DNA from: Zychaea mexicana
Lineage: Eukaryota > Mucoromycota > Mucoromycetes > Mucorales > Lichtheimiaceae
DNA length: 64,000 nt
NCBI RefSeq assembly: GCF_025766255.1
Contig: NW_026516673.1
Span: 186,001 to 250,000 of the forward strand
Direction: 5' to 3'
Shown here: in pieces, positions 23,801-35,909 of the stretch
Position numbering within the stretch: the first letter of the stretch is position 1
How the letters are laid out: the number at the start of each line of letters is the position of its first letter
Notes under the pieces: generated by a model
The model's input: only the letters and a program-made list of their open reading frames with translations
Told to the model about the DNA's origin: nothing
Databases searched by the model: none
Translations under genes and position numbers: made by a program

Positions 23801-24035
23801 AAGATACCGTATCTTTTCTTATAAGGCCACCAGCAGCAGCCACTGTAGTTCCTTCTTCCTCTTCGTCAAGTACAGCTGGCCGCGATTTTGCTGAAAAGTA
23901 ACCAAATGATGCATTGCGACCGATCCTTCCGGATCGCTTCTGGTCATTGCCATACCAAGCTCGAGCGGAGGGAAATAGAAAGGACAGTGCTTTTCGAGGT
24001 TTGCTGTAACCTCTTCGTTCGGACACGTCCGCCAT
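20899..24035 (-). CDS. Sel1-repeat chitin synthase activator (Skt5/Chs4 family)
   Basis: Four exons (24035-21936, 21822-21653, 21570-21187, 21082-20899) join to 945 residues. The first half is disordered and low complexity (poly-Ser, poly-Pro, Asn and Asp/Glu runs). From about residue 478 comes a run of Sel1-type repeats: HPDAIKIYRSMAEKTGDPVV, then EAAYLQATWMERGKYGFSK, EAMHKVAVSYERSGD, and in the later exons ALRYFEHAAQLGYSHAQS, DEALFLLGWYYETGVGVPRD. This layout is that of the fungal Skt5/Chs4 proteins, which bring a chitin synthase to the plasma membrane at sites of wall growth and activate it. The chosen start, MADVSERRGY, lies 21 codons inside a longer open frame; a splice-acceptor-like CTTTTCTTTCTCAG just upstream suggests a 5' UTR intron. 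A prenylation-type C-terminal CaaX box is not evident in the last residues (TSCIIM); C-I-I-M does fit CaaX loosely and may be one. ORC1 lies directly upstream on the same strand. Confidence 0.8.
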
Positions 24036-24455
24036 TCCTCCGTAGAAAGAAACCTGAGAAAGAAAAGAGAAGAGAAAAAAAGAGGGAAGGAAACACAAGG
24101 GGATGCAAAGAAGGTTAAAAAATCAGAGTAGGGGTGGCCAAAAAGTAGGACTGGGACGTGCGCTTGGTTGGTCAGAGGGAGAAGACGCACTAATATGGTT
24201 ACTCTCGCACATAGTTGCTGTGCAGAGTAAAGATCCGTTTATTGTATTATCCCTGTATTCTTTTCTTCCTTTCTGTGTCGCTGATAAACTGCCCAAATCA
24301 ATAGCCACATGACGTTTCTGAGTAATCGTCGCTGTGTACATGCGTGGGGTATAAGAAGCCCATCATGTTACTTTTACCATCCCTATAGCACGGCCTCTTC
24401 TTACTTTCTTGTTTATGTAATGAACATCTGACTTTTTTTTTATTGCTGCCATTAA
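24036..24455. other. Spacer between the Sel1-repeat gene and ORC1
   Basis: About 420 bases. It should contain the promoter and 5' UTR of the Sel1-repeat gene, with a purine-rich tract just upstream of the start on the plus strand, and the 3' end of ORC1. Confidence 0.5.
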
Positions 24456-25682
24456 TTAACCATTGTTCAGCAGCTTGCCCACTACCTTGTCGCCTTTGCA
24501 TCCCATGACTATGTCTTGTTCCGAGATATTCAGCGACATACGCATCGCCAGGTCCATGCGCCCGCCTTCGATTACCAGCGCCCGTGCTTGTCCCAGCGAC
24601 TCACACACACGCATCAAATCACTCGTTGTCGGCGGCTGGACATGGTGCCACCGGCAAGCCTGCATATGGTAATTCGCCGCATCTCCAAATTCAACATCGC
24701 CCAAACCCGACCGCCGAACGCAGAGCATCACTGATACGAGAAACAGCTTTTGATGCAAGGCGCATGCTTGTAGAAACGATACCGTCGGCGATGCTAGCAT
24801 CTCTTTGATCGTGTCATTGATAATACCGATCGTGACATGGGTATTTTTCGCTTTATCACCGGCTGCACTACCGGGAGCAGGTAGCTGGTATTGCCTTGAC
24901 TCGACAATTTCCACGGCTCGTCGACAGATATCCAAAGCACGTCGAGCATCGCCACTGACGGCACTGACTTTACGCGCAGCAAACTCGACAGCTTCGGTTT
25001 CAAATGCATCGATACCTTCCAATCTTGATTCCACGATTTGGTATAATTGTTGGTACGTATACGGTTGAAAGTTGATGCGTGTTAGACCTATATAATTATT
25101 AAAAAAAACGCTCGATTAGATAGCTTCGCACAAAACCCTGGTGGTATGTAATACAGAATTTGTCCCTCCCCGCTGTAGGTTACGTTACCCATACGACTCG
25201 AGATCTTATTCGTCAGCATTCTTTCTGGAAGATCCATGGTATTGGCAATCGCGACAACAATGAGCTTTGAATTAGGTCGGTTCGGCCATTCGAAAAAGTT
25301 GTACATGACGGTTTGCTTTTTAGTAACCAGTAAATCCAGCTCATCCATAAGCACCACCCTAGAAACATATTCATCGATACAGACTTAGCATCATACACTC
25401 TTGATTGGGTGGTCAACTGCGCTTCTATCTAGAGCTAAATGTGATATTGATGATACATACGTGGTTTTTTGTCGATCATCTGGCGCGGAGAACCGTGCTT
25501 CAAGTAAATCCAATGCATGTGCGGACGTTACTCGGCGTGGTGCCGCGGTGCTGCTCCCGCCATCTGACTTGTTCAAGCATTCCCACAGGATACTATATGC
25601 TTGATTTGGATCGGTTACTTTCATACCGTTGATTTCGACAAAATCGAATTCTGGTAGTTCCTATTTACCATACAATAGCAAT

Positions 25683-25722
<40 letters not shown>

Positions 25723-26532
25723 GGAGATTTGGATTAGCATCTTCCATCGTTTTTTCCAATTTCCTTTTTTTCCACGTACACACGCATACACCATTTTGCT
25801 ATGTTGTCAAATCTCGAATAAGATCGATCCACGTCTTTTTTACCTGTTGTTCTGCTTTGTATTGCAAGTGTCTCATGACTTCAAGTACAGTGGCTGTTTT
25901 ACCAGTGCCAGGCACGCCAGAGATATATACACATGTGCCTGTGCCTGCTTCCACAGCACTTTCCAGAAATCCCATGATATCCGAAAATTCCACTTCACGA
26001 CAGGGCAAAGAATCAGGCACGGCCGATACATGCAATCGTTCACGCGCCAATTCGTATGCTGTTGCTGGTGTCGATCGTTCTTGTTCACGACGCCGTAATG
26101 GCGTTATCGCTGCAATGGCATTCACACTAATAAACAAATCAGTCTAGTTCTATTTTTTTTTGCGATCAATCGTGCGGCGATCTTTTCCTCACAATCACAC
26201 AGACAGACACGCAGTATCCATTTTCTTTACCGATGGACTGATCGTGGTGCAATCTTGGGTTTGGCTTTTCTTTTCGAAGGTGAAGTCGCTTTAGAATTGC
26301 TTTTGCGTTTTCGCAAAGTAGGCGATTTGAGCATGTCCAGCATGCGCGGCTTTGAAATCGTTTTTCTTTTGGAAGATCCATGTCCTCCGTCGTCTTCTTG
26401 ATCATCGCTACTGTTATGAGGGTCGAAATCGCTCGATTCGCCAATGTCGCTGCTGTCACTGTTTTCGGTATATTTGACATTTTTATTTTTTTGTCGTGTG
26501 GCTCTTCTTCGTGGTCGTGCTGCTTGTGCCAT
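24456..26532 (-). CDS. ORC1: Origin recognition complex subunit 1 (AAA+ ATPase)
   Basis: Five exons (26532-26231, 26126-25844, 25660-25461, 25358-25189, 25087-24456) join in phase to 528 residues. After a basic, Ser/Asp-rich N-terminus of about 100 residues comes the AAA+ core: Walker A GVPGTGKTATV, Walker B VVLMDELDLL, sensor region IVVAIANTMDLPERM and the Arg-rich KISSRMG. The lid and winged-helix part contains SGDARRALDICRRAVEI and SFLQACALHQKLFLVSVMLC. This is Orc1 and not Cdc6, judging by the C-terminal block GDAANYHMQACRWHHV. Orc1 is the ATP-binding subunit that, with Orc2-6 and Cdc6, loads the MCM helicase at replication origins. Most Orc1 proteins have an N-terminal BAH domain; none is visible here or in frames just upstream, which makes the protein short. 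A missed upstream exon is possible. Confidence 0.88.
25683..25724. repeat. (GA)n tract in an ORC1 intron
   Basis: Nearly uninterrupted AG/GA repeats in intron 2 of ORC1. Confidence 0.9.
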
Positions 26533-29500
26533 TTTTCTCAATTAAGTTTATAGGGCAAAAGATAACAATGATTAACTATTGCTTTGCCTGCATAAAATTG
26601 ATGGTGATGGTGACTGTAGCAGGATAAACGATTTTCCGTTAGCATATATGTATTCTCTCTATAACACATTGCGACACACACGAAAAGAATACTTATGCCT
26701 TCCGGGCTCGGGTCGTTTCAGAACGTTTTGTCAGACTTGGTGTAATAAGCCATGTTAACCAAGTGTAGCTTGGCCTCATTAGTATCCGCAGAAAAACCAA
26801 AAAATAGCTTGTGGATGACTTAACTTTTTGAATGGCCCTTTTTGTCAGTGCAGCTGCGATCAGTAGTTGTCGTTCACAAGACGAGAGAAGGTCATCACAA
26901 AGAGAAGTCCTAAGTATATACTCTTCATAAAATATAGTAACTTCCAGCGTTGATGCGTTCCCGGTCATAGTACACACTATAACTTTGTGGCAACATCCCT
27001 TGCGATTGACACAACACCTTGAGTCTCAAAGCCGTTATTGTACGTTCTAGTAATAATTGGTTTTAGATCATGCGAGGCTCAGTTCTGCTCAAGGTTCTTT
27101 GTGCTTAAAGCAGTTCAGTTTTGCTATTCTCATTTGTTTGCTGCCCAGGCTCCCGAATCCATACCCATTCTTCCTCGCCGTTTCGAGTAGCTCATCATAT
27201 TAGCCAACCATCTGCATATATAAGCTCAAAAAGTAGAATGCGATTCGATAAGTGTAGATATGGCGCCTAACGAATGAAGAGCACTTAATAGCATATTCTC
27301 ACGACAACGGCAATCGATGTTTTCGATATTGCTATTTTATGAGATGGCAGCTTTGAATAATATAAAGGTTGGCTGGGCCGAATTTAATTAAGGTTTATTA
27401 GTTTGTAGCATTGGTAGCTTTTAAAGTTCTCTCGCTTTTACTATACGGAATACTTCTTAAAACAACACCATATTTAAGGAGCACTAGGATACTATGAAAT
27501 GACAATCGTCTGAACAAAACGAGACGATGAATAAAAGGAAGCTAGATGAAAGAAACCTTTAGTAAAGTGCACGGTTACCCTAAAATTACCAGTAGCGAAT
27601 TTACGTGCGCCGAGATGTTATCCATTTTAGGAGTGCCGTATCAAGTTGACACGGCGGCTTACCAAGCAGCACACAAAATTCGTGTGATCGCTGTGCCACT
27701 TTGGACCAAAAGCTATTACTATTTCTAGGGTGCGTCGACGTTGACTCTACCCTGAAAAAGTGAGTACGAAAATTCTTAGACTTCACTGACGATTGTGAAT
27801 TTGGTTCCTGGGGGTTTTTTTGGAACAGCAATGTGGTATCCGGGAACATAAGTTATGACAACAAATTACAGCGTTGTCTATGAAGATGACAACGGGAGAG
27901 ATTCACACGAATGTGTTTCTCCTTCAACAACAGCTATCTTCATTTTCGTTGGAATAACATACGTAAATATGGTACAAGGGTTTGAAAGATATCTTTATTT
28001 TACTGTTTTATCGAAAAATAGTAGTGCTTTTGACGCTTGTACCCATAGAAGATCCACCAGTGCTTGTAACTCTCTCCCGGAAAGTTGACGTATCCCAATG
28101 CAATAATTTTTTGACGGGGTATTGTAGTACACAGCGGGCTACTCCCCAAATTCATGCACTGCCTAACATGGATGCTGACACAGTCGCAGCATACCGTCCA
28201 TCTCTTCCAGTAATACATCCAAGCTGTTGCGTTGTCCACAGATCGTCCTCTCTACCATTTGCCGAGCGTACTGGCCGATGACCGCGGCAGATCTTGAGTT
28301 AGATCGCAAAGCAGGCGCTGGGATCGAGAAGGTGAAGAGAATGCTTATCGCTGTTCTTTCTTAGTAGCAAGCACATAGTAAAGGAAACGCAGGGCAGCAG
28401 ATATGGTTAACAGAAGTTTGCATTTTCTGCAGATTATAAGTCCACGACGACCACGCAGCAAACACACGCAGTTAGCAATTTCTTGTTCTTGATGACAATG
28501 ACGATATTCTATCCGTGTCCAACTACTTGCTAAACGACACTATACTTTCTGTACATCGATCGTATTCGCCGTCACCGCAGGTAAATTGCGCAAATTGAAC
28601 GTTGAATTTCAATGATATGATGTGCTGTGGTCCAAGTTGGAACTAACGACTGTCATCTACTGACTATAGCGAACCGTCCTTCTGGTCAATTTCTATGTGT
28701 CACGTAATATGGCCCGCCACTTCTTGTAAGATCCCAAATGGCTTTAGCAATTGTTCTTTTGTTCCCACCCACGGTCTTCTGTAGTTGATATCTCTGTATA
28801 TATATACTACTTTCTTCCTTGCACTCATCGTAATAGATATTATTGTGTGTACTATATATCGAGACTAAATGTGACACATAGAGGATAGATAATTGCTATG
28901 TTTTGTCGGGAAGCGAGTTTATGATGGAAATTCTTCAAGTCTTCTTGCGATACGTGCGAAAGTAACAGAGCCCTATATTGTCAAGTGTAACCTTGGTAGT
29001 AATTGGTTGTTATCCAGGTTGACAACAAAATTTACAAAAAGACTTTTTGTCTGTAAGAAGAGTTCTGTAAATCATTGTTCGCGATAATTTGGCCTTTTAT
29101 ATGGGTAAACTCTTGAAGTGATAGGTTTAGCTTGTGCTTAAAAATGAATGCAAATATGGGCTGAGGGCACGATAGAGTTAAATGAGTACATATGCTAGCA
29201 AAACTTTCGTTAACGGTGGTAGCTTGGTTGATGGGTGATTAGCTTTAAATCAGCTTATTGGGATTCTATGATATACCTTGCTTATAATGATGGTGCTTAT
29301 TATCAATTACAGTGATCTCATACCAGGTATTATAAGCATCCCTAGATGCCCTTCTATTTCTTATTTGCCGCACAAAAGAGCAAAGTATAAGCATACGCAT
29401 TCGTTTATATATCTTTCTATATGTGTATTTCATCAAATAAGCTATATATGTATATACATACTATTGCGCATAAAAAATAAGGGAAAGATGCGTCACAGAT

Positions 29501-29724
29501 ATATGTATGAAGATGAGACAGTGAAGGGAATGAGAGAACATTTTGGGGGGGGGAATAGTACAAAGATCGAGAAGAGGAAGGATAATGACATATATTGGAT
29601 ATGATAGAAACTGATTATGGATGATGTGAGTATATGTAAGGTAAATTCACTCGAAAGATGAGGAGTTAGAGGTAAAAGAGAGAGAGAGAAGGAAATATGC
29701 ATATATTATGACGGCGTACACATT
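26533..29724. other. Gene-poor spacer
   Basis: About 3.2 kb between the 5' side of ORC1 and the 3' end of the SLC44-like gene. Short frames at 26693-26977 (minus) and 27546-27728 (plus) have no recognisable domain and no splice partners. I see no RNA gene or transposon. Confidence 0.6.
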
Positions 29725-32700
29725 CTACTCAAATCCCGAAAAGATATTATGAGCAGCCGACATATGGACCATGCCAGTATCGAGATCAATGGCATAGCAA
29801 AGGAATGTGGCATCAACACTTGAACATATCAAACATAATTTTTTAGCAATCTTTCATAAACAGCCTCAGCTCCCGTCTCATGCACCAGTCTTTTTGTTTT
29901 CTTACATGCTCATCATGGTATAGGAGAAGAACCGAGACACGTATAAAGGTACAATGGTAGCCAACGCACCCACAATGAATCCGTGTGACGATCGTAAACT
30001 GTGTGTCGCAAATATATATGCGGCGAAACCGGAAGACAAGGCAACGACAAGTGAACCGATATACAGTATCATCTTTGTCAGCAAATCTTCAAAAGTGCCA
30101 AATAACCAAAAAATATCAAATCGTTGTAATGTCAGTGAGAGTTGTATTCAATAGATGTTTCTGTTCCTTTTGTAAATATATAATTTTTTTAACGAACCTC
30201 CTACGAGACCAGATAATAGGTTTCTCCTAAAGATTTTGGTACTTGACCTTGCCGAGCTATAAAAGCTTTCACCAGTGATACCAGCCAAACTTATCGTATA
30301 ATGATTGATTTGGTTAATCAGAGCTTCGATGTATCCCAGAATCAACGAGATAATGCTCATCAATGGCCAACTTTGCTTAAAATTCTAATAATATGGTATA
30401 CATTAAATGAGGGTTGATTTCTCAGTAGCCCTTTTTCCAATTCAAATCTTGTTCTTCCCAACAACCCTCGTTTTTTTTTTCACAGAATTATATCGCAAAG
30501 CGTGTGTCTTTTTTCTGCCTGCGCTGTTTGTTACCTTTCGTATGTACTGCGTAAACAGTTGTAGAGTTTGTACAATCGTAAGAATAAGACTTCCGAGCGC
30601 GATTGTGCCTAGTGAGGAAGCAGCAGCACGGACCAACGCGTTCTTCCAAGCTTTATCTTGATGTGATTTAGCTGGCTCGTGTCGGTGGAAATACCATTGA
30701 GCTGTCACTGCAGATAATGCAAATCTATCAAATACAACTCTAAGTACTCTGGTATGTATGCATTTTATTTGTTTTACCGTAGGGTTCTCATAATTTACCT
30801 TTGCATGTTGCTAAGAATGGCTGCAGTCCACAGATAAACAAAAAGATAAAAGCAAGCGAGAAAATAAGCATTGTCGCTCACGACCCAAGCTAAAAAGTTA
30901 AATATATGGAGTAACAATAACGATTCAAATCAGCTGGTCAATAGTATTTTTAATAGTAGCAAAATCAATTGAATTGATAGATATCTTTTACCAGTAGATC
31001 CAGAATTCAAATGTCCAATTAGCCATAGACGATTAAACAGCACCATCCATATCGCCGTGAAGGCAATAAAAATAACTAGCAAGAGGACGGAGATGATGAA
31101 GACTCCAGGATTATGATGCAGTACATCGCAGGCCAACTACAAGAATTATCACGTCAGTTACTATCATACTCCCATTACTCGTCCATGACGCACGTATACT
31201 TAGAGACCCTCTGTTACCTCTAATACAGCAATTGTCTTGCTAATTTGCTGCTGGCTACTATGGATCATCTTGATAAAGATAAGGGCAGACACCAGGGGTA
31301 TGAATGATAATGCTGTAAGGCTATATATTTTCATACTTTAGTTGAGCAAGTGTTTATCCTTAATCTCAAAGATACAGTTCCTTAATATGATCCCTTACCC
31401 GCCATCGATGTTTGGACGCTGACGTGATTCCACAATAGTCCATATAAACATTGACAATAATGACACTGGCACTATCACTACGGTTCCCCAAACGATGGGC
31501 TAGAGATGGAAAAAGTGGGAGGGGGTTAACAAGAGCATTCTATACGCAAATCAACACGGGGCTCCAGAATAACATACTTTGGTAAATGTGCGAAGAATAT
31601 ATATCCATAGAGTGCCACATACAAGTGCCGAAGTCACCATGATGGCCATGATCCCTATTTTCAAGAGATATGTATATACACAAGAAAAAGTTATTGACAA
31701 GCAAAATAGAATGTCACCATGACCATCCTGCTGACCGCGCATCAGGTAACAAGGGTGAGACGATCGGAATAAAGTATAGTTTTACCAGCACTATCAGAGA
31801 TAGTCTTGAACGTGGTGCCACGTGCATAATTCTCTATAGCGTGACTCTATCGACACCAAGACGTAATGAGGGTTGGGTCACTTATTTTTTCTCCATTATG
31901 CTAGACACAAGACACTCCTTTTTTATTGTTTGGCTTACATTTGTCGTACATGCAATGATGATCCCCGAGACTATAAATACCAAAAGAGAGAGGCAATAGA
32001 GTGCTGCAAAAAATGGATCGCGCAATTTTCGCTCGGTTTTTACAGTAGTGATGCCTTGTGGGATCTAAGCCGTAGGTAGGGTGGGGGAAAGCGGCGCAGC
32101 AGAAGCAATCAAATAAGGATAGCACACATTTCTTTAGGATGATTTCCGTTCATACATGTATAGGATATAAAAAAAGGCTGAAAAACTTACAGCAGATACT
32201 GTCGGCAATAATGACTCTGACAACGATTTAGGATTCGGTAGTGTGGACGGACCAGCGACATCCGTTGGAGGAGTTTCGAGATAAATAGCCGAAGGTTTCT
32301 ATCATTGCTTTAGTTTAATAACCTCTATTTTGCTTTTGCTTCTGGAAAACGTTGTCAAAGAAGAGAGAGAGACGGGCGAGTCCATGTATATTTTCACAAA
32401 AACACACACACACACACTTTAGAATAAGACTCACCGGGCTTTCTTCATAGTCTGAAAAGTGAATGGGTCGTGGTAGTTCGTTATCGCCATTGTTGACATT
32501 TTCTTCTTCTTCATAACTGTCAACTTGTTGGTCAAACAAGAGCTGACTTCGGTCCGAGTAAGCATGTGAATCGGTCAGTGGAATACTCTCTTCGCCAACG
32601 GCAATGTCTATTCCTCGATTCTGTTGAACAGAATAAAATAGACTATGTGACAATTCTCTATCGTCCTGCTCGTCATCGGATTCCTGGTCCATCCGTGCAT

Positions 32701-32788
32701 ACGCTGCACGAAAGCCGCGTGTCTGCTGAATGCTGTCTTTTATGGCTGAATAGACACTTTTTGCGAATTCTGGTACAGAATTGTCCAT
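29725..32788 (-). CDS. Choline transporter-like (SLC44/CTL, Pns1-like) membrane protein
   Basis: About thirteen exons run from the ATG at 32788 to a TAG at 29727-29725. The first exon is a 118-residue acidic cytosolic N-terminus (32788-32435). Later exons each carry one or two membrane segments, e.g. ALYCLSLLVFIVSGIIIA, SALVCGTLWIYILRTF, VIVPVSLLSMFIWTIV, GVFIISVLLLVIFIAF, YFLACFYLFVYLWTAAI and IGSLVVALSSGFAAYIF. Family marks are AQWYFHR followed by ALVRAAASSLGTIALGSLIL, the block HYTISLAGITGESFYSSAR, and the C-terminal VDATFLCYAIDLDTG, all placed as in CTL/Pns1 proteins. The family is annotated as choline-transporter-like; fungal Pns1 has no settled substrate, so the substrate is unknown. 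An open-frame reading would stop after YTMMSM, but a GTAAGA donor there splices into the conserved last exon, which I prefer. Confidence 0.8.
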
Positions 32789-33246
32789 TGTCAAGAATAG
32801 AACGGGTATAAGTTACGAAAAAGAAAGAGGGAAAGAGAGTGAGTGAGTGAGGGAAAAAAAAGGTTGTAGTGTACGCCATTCATGCGCAGCGGAGTAACTA
32901 AAAAGTAATGCTGCTCGTTTTGTTGCCGCCCTTGATTGTGTGTAATGCGTAGTAAGAGAAGTGATACAGAAACAATGGCAAACAAGATGGATTATCAGGG
33001 CCATCAAAAAGTGGTTTAAGACAGGGGTCGCAATGTAGGTTTAAGGAAGATGATGATGATGCAAGTTGTTTATATTATGTAAATACAATATAAGGGCGTG
33101 TGTGGATTGCTTTTCTCTCTTTCTTTGGTGAGTTCTTCTTTATATGGTACAGTTACATATACAATCGGGATGGGCAATGACAGATGCCGCTGTGCTATAC
33201 TCTTTTTATAGCAATAGCAGTAGCAGCAGCAGCAGCAACACTTTTT
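32789..33246. other. Spacer between TRM6 and the SLC44-like gene
   Basis: About 460 bases with a GA-rich stretch near 32820-32860 and a short CAG run near 33220-33240. It should hold the promoter of the SLC44-like gene and the 3' end of TRM6. Confidence 0.5.
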
Positions 33247-35407
33247 CTACTCTTCTTTGTTGACAGATTGTTGGTTCTCTTGATTAACAGATTTCTCTTT
33301 CTCTTCGGTACTCTTTCCCTCTTCGGGAGCAGTAGTAGCACCATCAGACTTTTTGTTTTGCTTTTCGTTCTTGCGCTTCTTCCTCCGTGCGTTGTTCTCT
33401 TTATACACCTGCGACATATCAATCGGGCTATCGATGATCTTGAGGGCAGATAGCAGATAGCCACCACCAGCACTCGTTGTCATTTCAGGATGTGTTCGAC
33501 CCGGAAGTACCTAACACATTACCTTGTTAAACCAAAATTCACTCTGCAGAACTTCTTTCCTGTCGCGTTTAACATACCTGGTATTGTCGCAGACTGCTCT
33601 CAGTGATATCTACCGCCAAGAATTCTGTTGATCTGCGCATATAGTGCGCAGCTTCCAACAGCACTTCCTTGCTATGACTATAGACCACAATACGTCGAGA
33701 GCCCGAAATATATGGAACAAGTTTCTTGATGACCGTCTCGGGAGCATATTGTGACGAAATAATCAAACTATTGGGGCGACAGAGTGTGGCAGAGGTTAAG
33801 ATACTCAGGAGGTCCATCATTGATCATCATGTGTCTCCAAAACCCAAGTAGACTTACCCATCGAAACAACCATCGAAAAACATCTTTCGCGTTTCTGCCC
33901 TTGCAGTCGATACACGCTGACGTCTTTCATAACCTTTGAGCACATCTTCTGACATTGCTGCCACCTCTTCTTCTGTTCTTGGTACGAATTCCTCTGTTTT
34001 GGAGAAGGTAAGAAGCTGGAAATCAACCGTTTACCCCGTTTTTCTTTTACCTTCAGGATCATTTGGATCAATTCTAGCCAGTGGGATGGTGTGTACGGAT
34101 TCGAGAATACGCTTGGAAAAATTCATGTAGCGCATCACATCATAATTTTGGTTGTCACCATCATGGATACCGAAAATCTTGCCATAGCCACCCATACGTT
34201 CAGCAACAGCAGAGATAATGAGCCCTTGTGTATCATCCACAACCAACATTTTGCTGTTTGCATGGACGTTGGCCAAGCTGAGAATTTGTGAAAGCGTATC
34301 GACACGGATGTTTCTTTTTAAAAAGAAGATTCAGTTAAGCTGCGCTTGTTTGCCCACCCTACCTCCCCACTCCCAAGATTAATTCGTACTTGATTTTATC
34401 AGGATTCTTGTTGAAAAAGAATTGGGCAATCGAGTACAATGTGGGACGAACAGGCGTAAACACCTTCATGAACTTTTTCCGCTTTCGCTGGATGTACTTT
34501 GCTTTTGAGAATTCGGTCTTTTTGTCAAATTCAGTGTGCGATTCAATGATTTTTTTGATGATTTCCTGTTGTTTCCATATGTCACATGCACCAGATTAGT
34601 TTCCAAGCTGCAAAAAAGTATCATAGGGTATATTGGATTCTTACATCATGAGCCATGTTGCCCTTTAATCCTTCCTGCTTCAATTTCTCGACTTCTTGAT
34701 ACGACAACTTTTGGACCGAAGCATTGTCGACAATGTTCTGGTTATTGGCATTGGTTTCCTCTAAAAGCATCAAGTCATTATCCATGTATGAGTTATCCAT
34801 GTATTGCACACACATATATATATATACAGAGATACGCTTTCTCTTATAATCATGCGTTTTTTACAAACACCCCCAACTCTATCACCAACTTATGACAAAC
34901 CATACCAACAGTAGCAAGCGCCCAGTTACGGACGGGTTGAATATTGCCCTTTTGATCATAGATCTCGTACGACAGACCAAATGGCTTGTCAATCAACTTG
35001 TCTGAATTGAACGTACCAAACTTGCCCAGTGACACTTGACTATTTTATAGTAAATTATATTAGAGAAAAAAAAGATTGTTGCTGCATATTTTGATCCCGG
35101 AGAGGAAAGTTCAGATTGTTGTTGTTGTTGTTGTTGTTGAAAGGGAAAGTGTGGGGAGGAGGAAAACGAAGGTTGAAGAGGTTTTTTTTTCGTGATCGAT
35201 CGCATCGTTCTCGTTACAGGCTACTTACGTGTTGGGCTTTAAATTCACCATTTTGACATTGCCACTAGGCATGTGGATCAAGACGTATTGGTTTTCGTGA
35301 ACATGAGGAAACTCTTCATCAATGTCGTCTTCTGTTGTAGTGGCGGGAACCACTGTTTTGATGAAATTGGCTGCTGTTGTTGTTTGAGGGTGTGCCGGTG
35401 TTGCCAT
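33247..35407 (-). CDS. TRM6: tRNA (adenine-58-N1)-methyltransferase non-catalytic subunit
   Basis: Eight exons (35407-35229, 35039-34906, 34760-34645, 34565-34390, 34313-34051, 33993-33858, 33803-33578, 33510-33247) join in phase to 497 residues. Diagnostic blocks are ENQYVLIHMPSGNVKMVNLK at the start, VSLGKFGTF and LIDKPFGLSYEIYD, IRVDTLSQILSLANV followed by MLVVDDTQGLIISAVAERMG, then LIISSQYAPETVI, IVVYSHSKEVLLEAAHYM and RQYQVLPGRTHPEM. This is the order in Trm6/Gcd10. Trm6 pairs with Trm61 to make 1-methyladenosine at position 58 of tRNA in the nucleus; in yeast this is needed for initiator tRNA-Met stability. Trm6 itself does not bind S-adenosylmethionine productively. The C-terminus is a Lys/Glu-rich tail. 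The start has good context, 5 bases from a CT-rich tract. Confidence 0.9.
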
Positions 35408-35721
35408 TCTCTTCTCTTCTCTCTCTATATATTATGTGTGTCTCTATAACGGCCAAAGGGGCGGACACAGACAAAGCAAACTTTTTTTTTTCCCTTCAAA
35501 AATTCAAGCGAAATTTAATTCAGAAACCAGAAAGTTAGCCCCCGACCGACCGACCACGTTTTTTGTAAGAAATGTTTTCTTCTTCTTCCCCGCACACATC
35601 AGTATATAATTTTTTATTGTTATTGTTATTAGTATTATTAGAAGAAAAAAAGAGACAAGAATTTTAGAAAGACAAGTGAGAAGAAGACAATTGTGTATAG
35701 AGAGAGAGTGAAATATATAAA
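35408..35721. other. Short spacer with simple repeats
   Basis: About 310 bases between TRM6 (promoter side) and the 3' end of the H2C2 gene, with CT/GA runs, a T9 tract and a TTATTG/TTATTA stretch near 35615-35640. No gene. Confidence 0.5.
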
Positions 35722-35878
35722 TTAAGCAATTGGATAGTAAGAATCTTGTTGTTGTTGGTTCTGACGAGACACTTTTTGTTGATAGTGTGACAAAATGAAT
35801 GGAATGGATGATACGGATGGGTTTGTTGTACTTGTAGTCGAAGAAGAAGAAGAAGAAGTGGCAGCGGCTGCCGCGGCC

Positions 35879-35909
<31 letters not shown>

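Noticed and set aside
26693..26977. Minus-strand 94-codon frame as a missing ORC1 BAH exon
   Set aside because: No BAH-like sequence and no splice signals leading into ORC1 exon 1.
27546..27728. 60-codon plus-strand frame
   Set aside because: Short, no homology recognised, no conserved composition.
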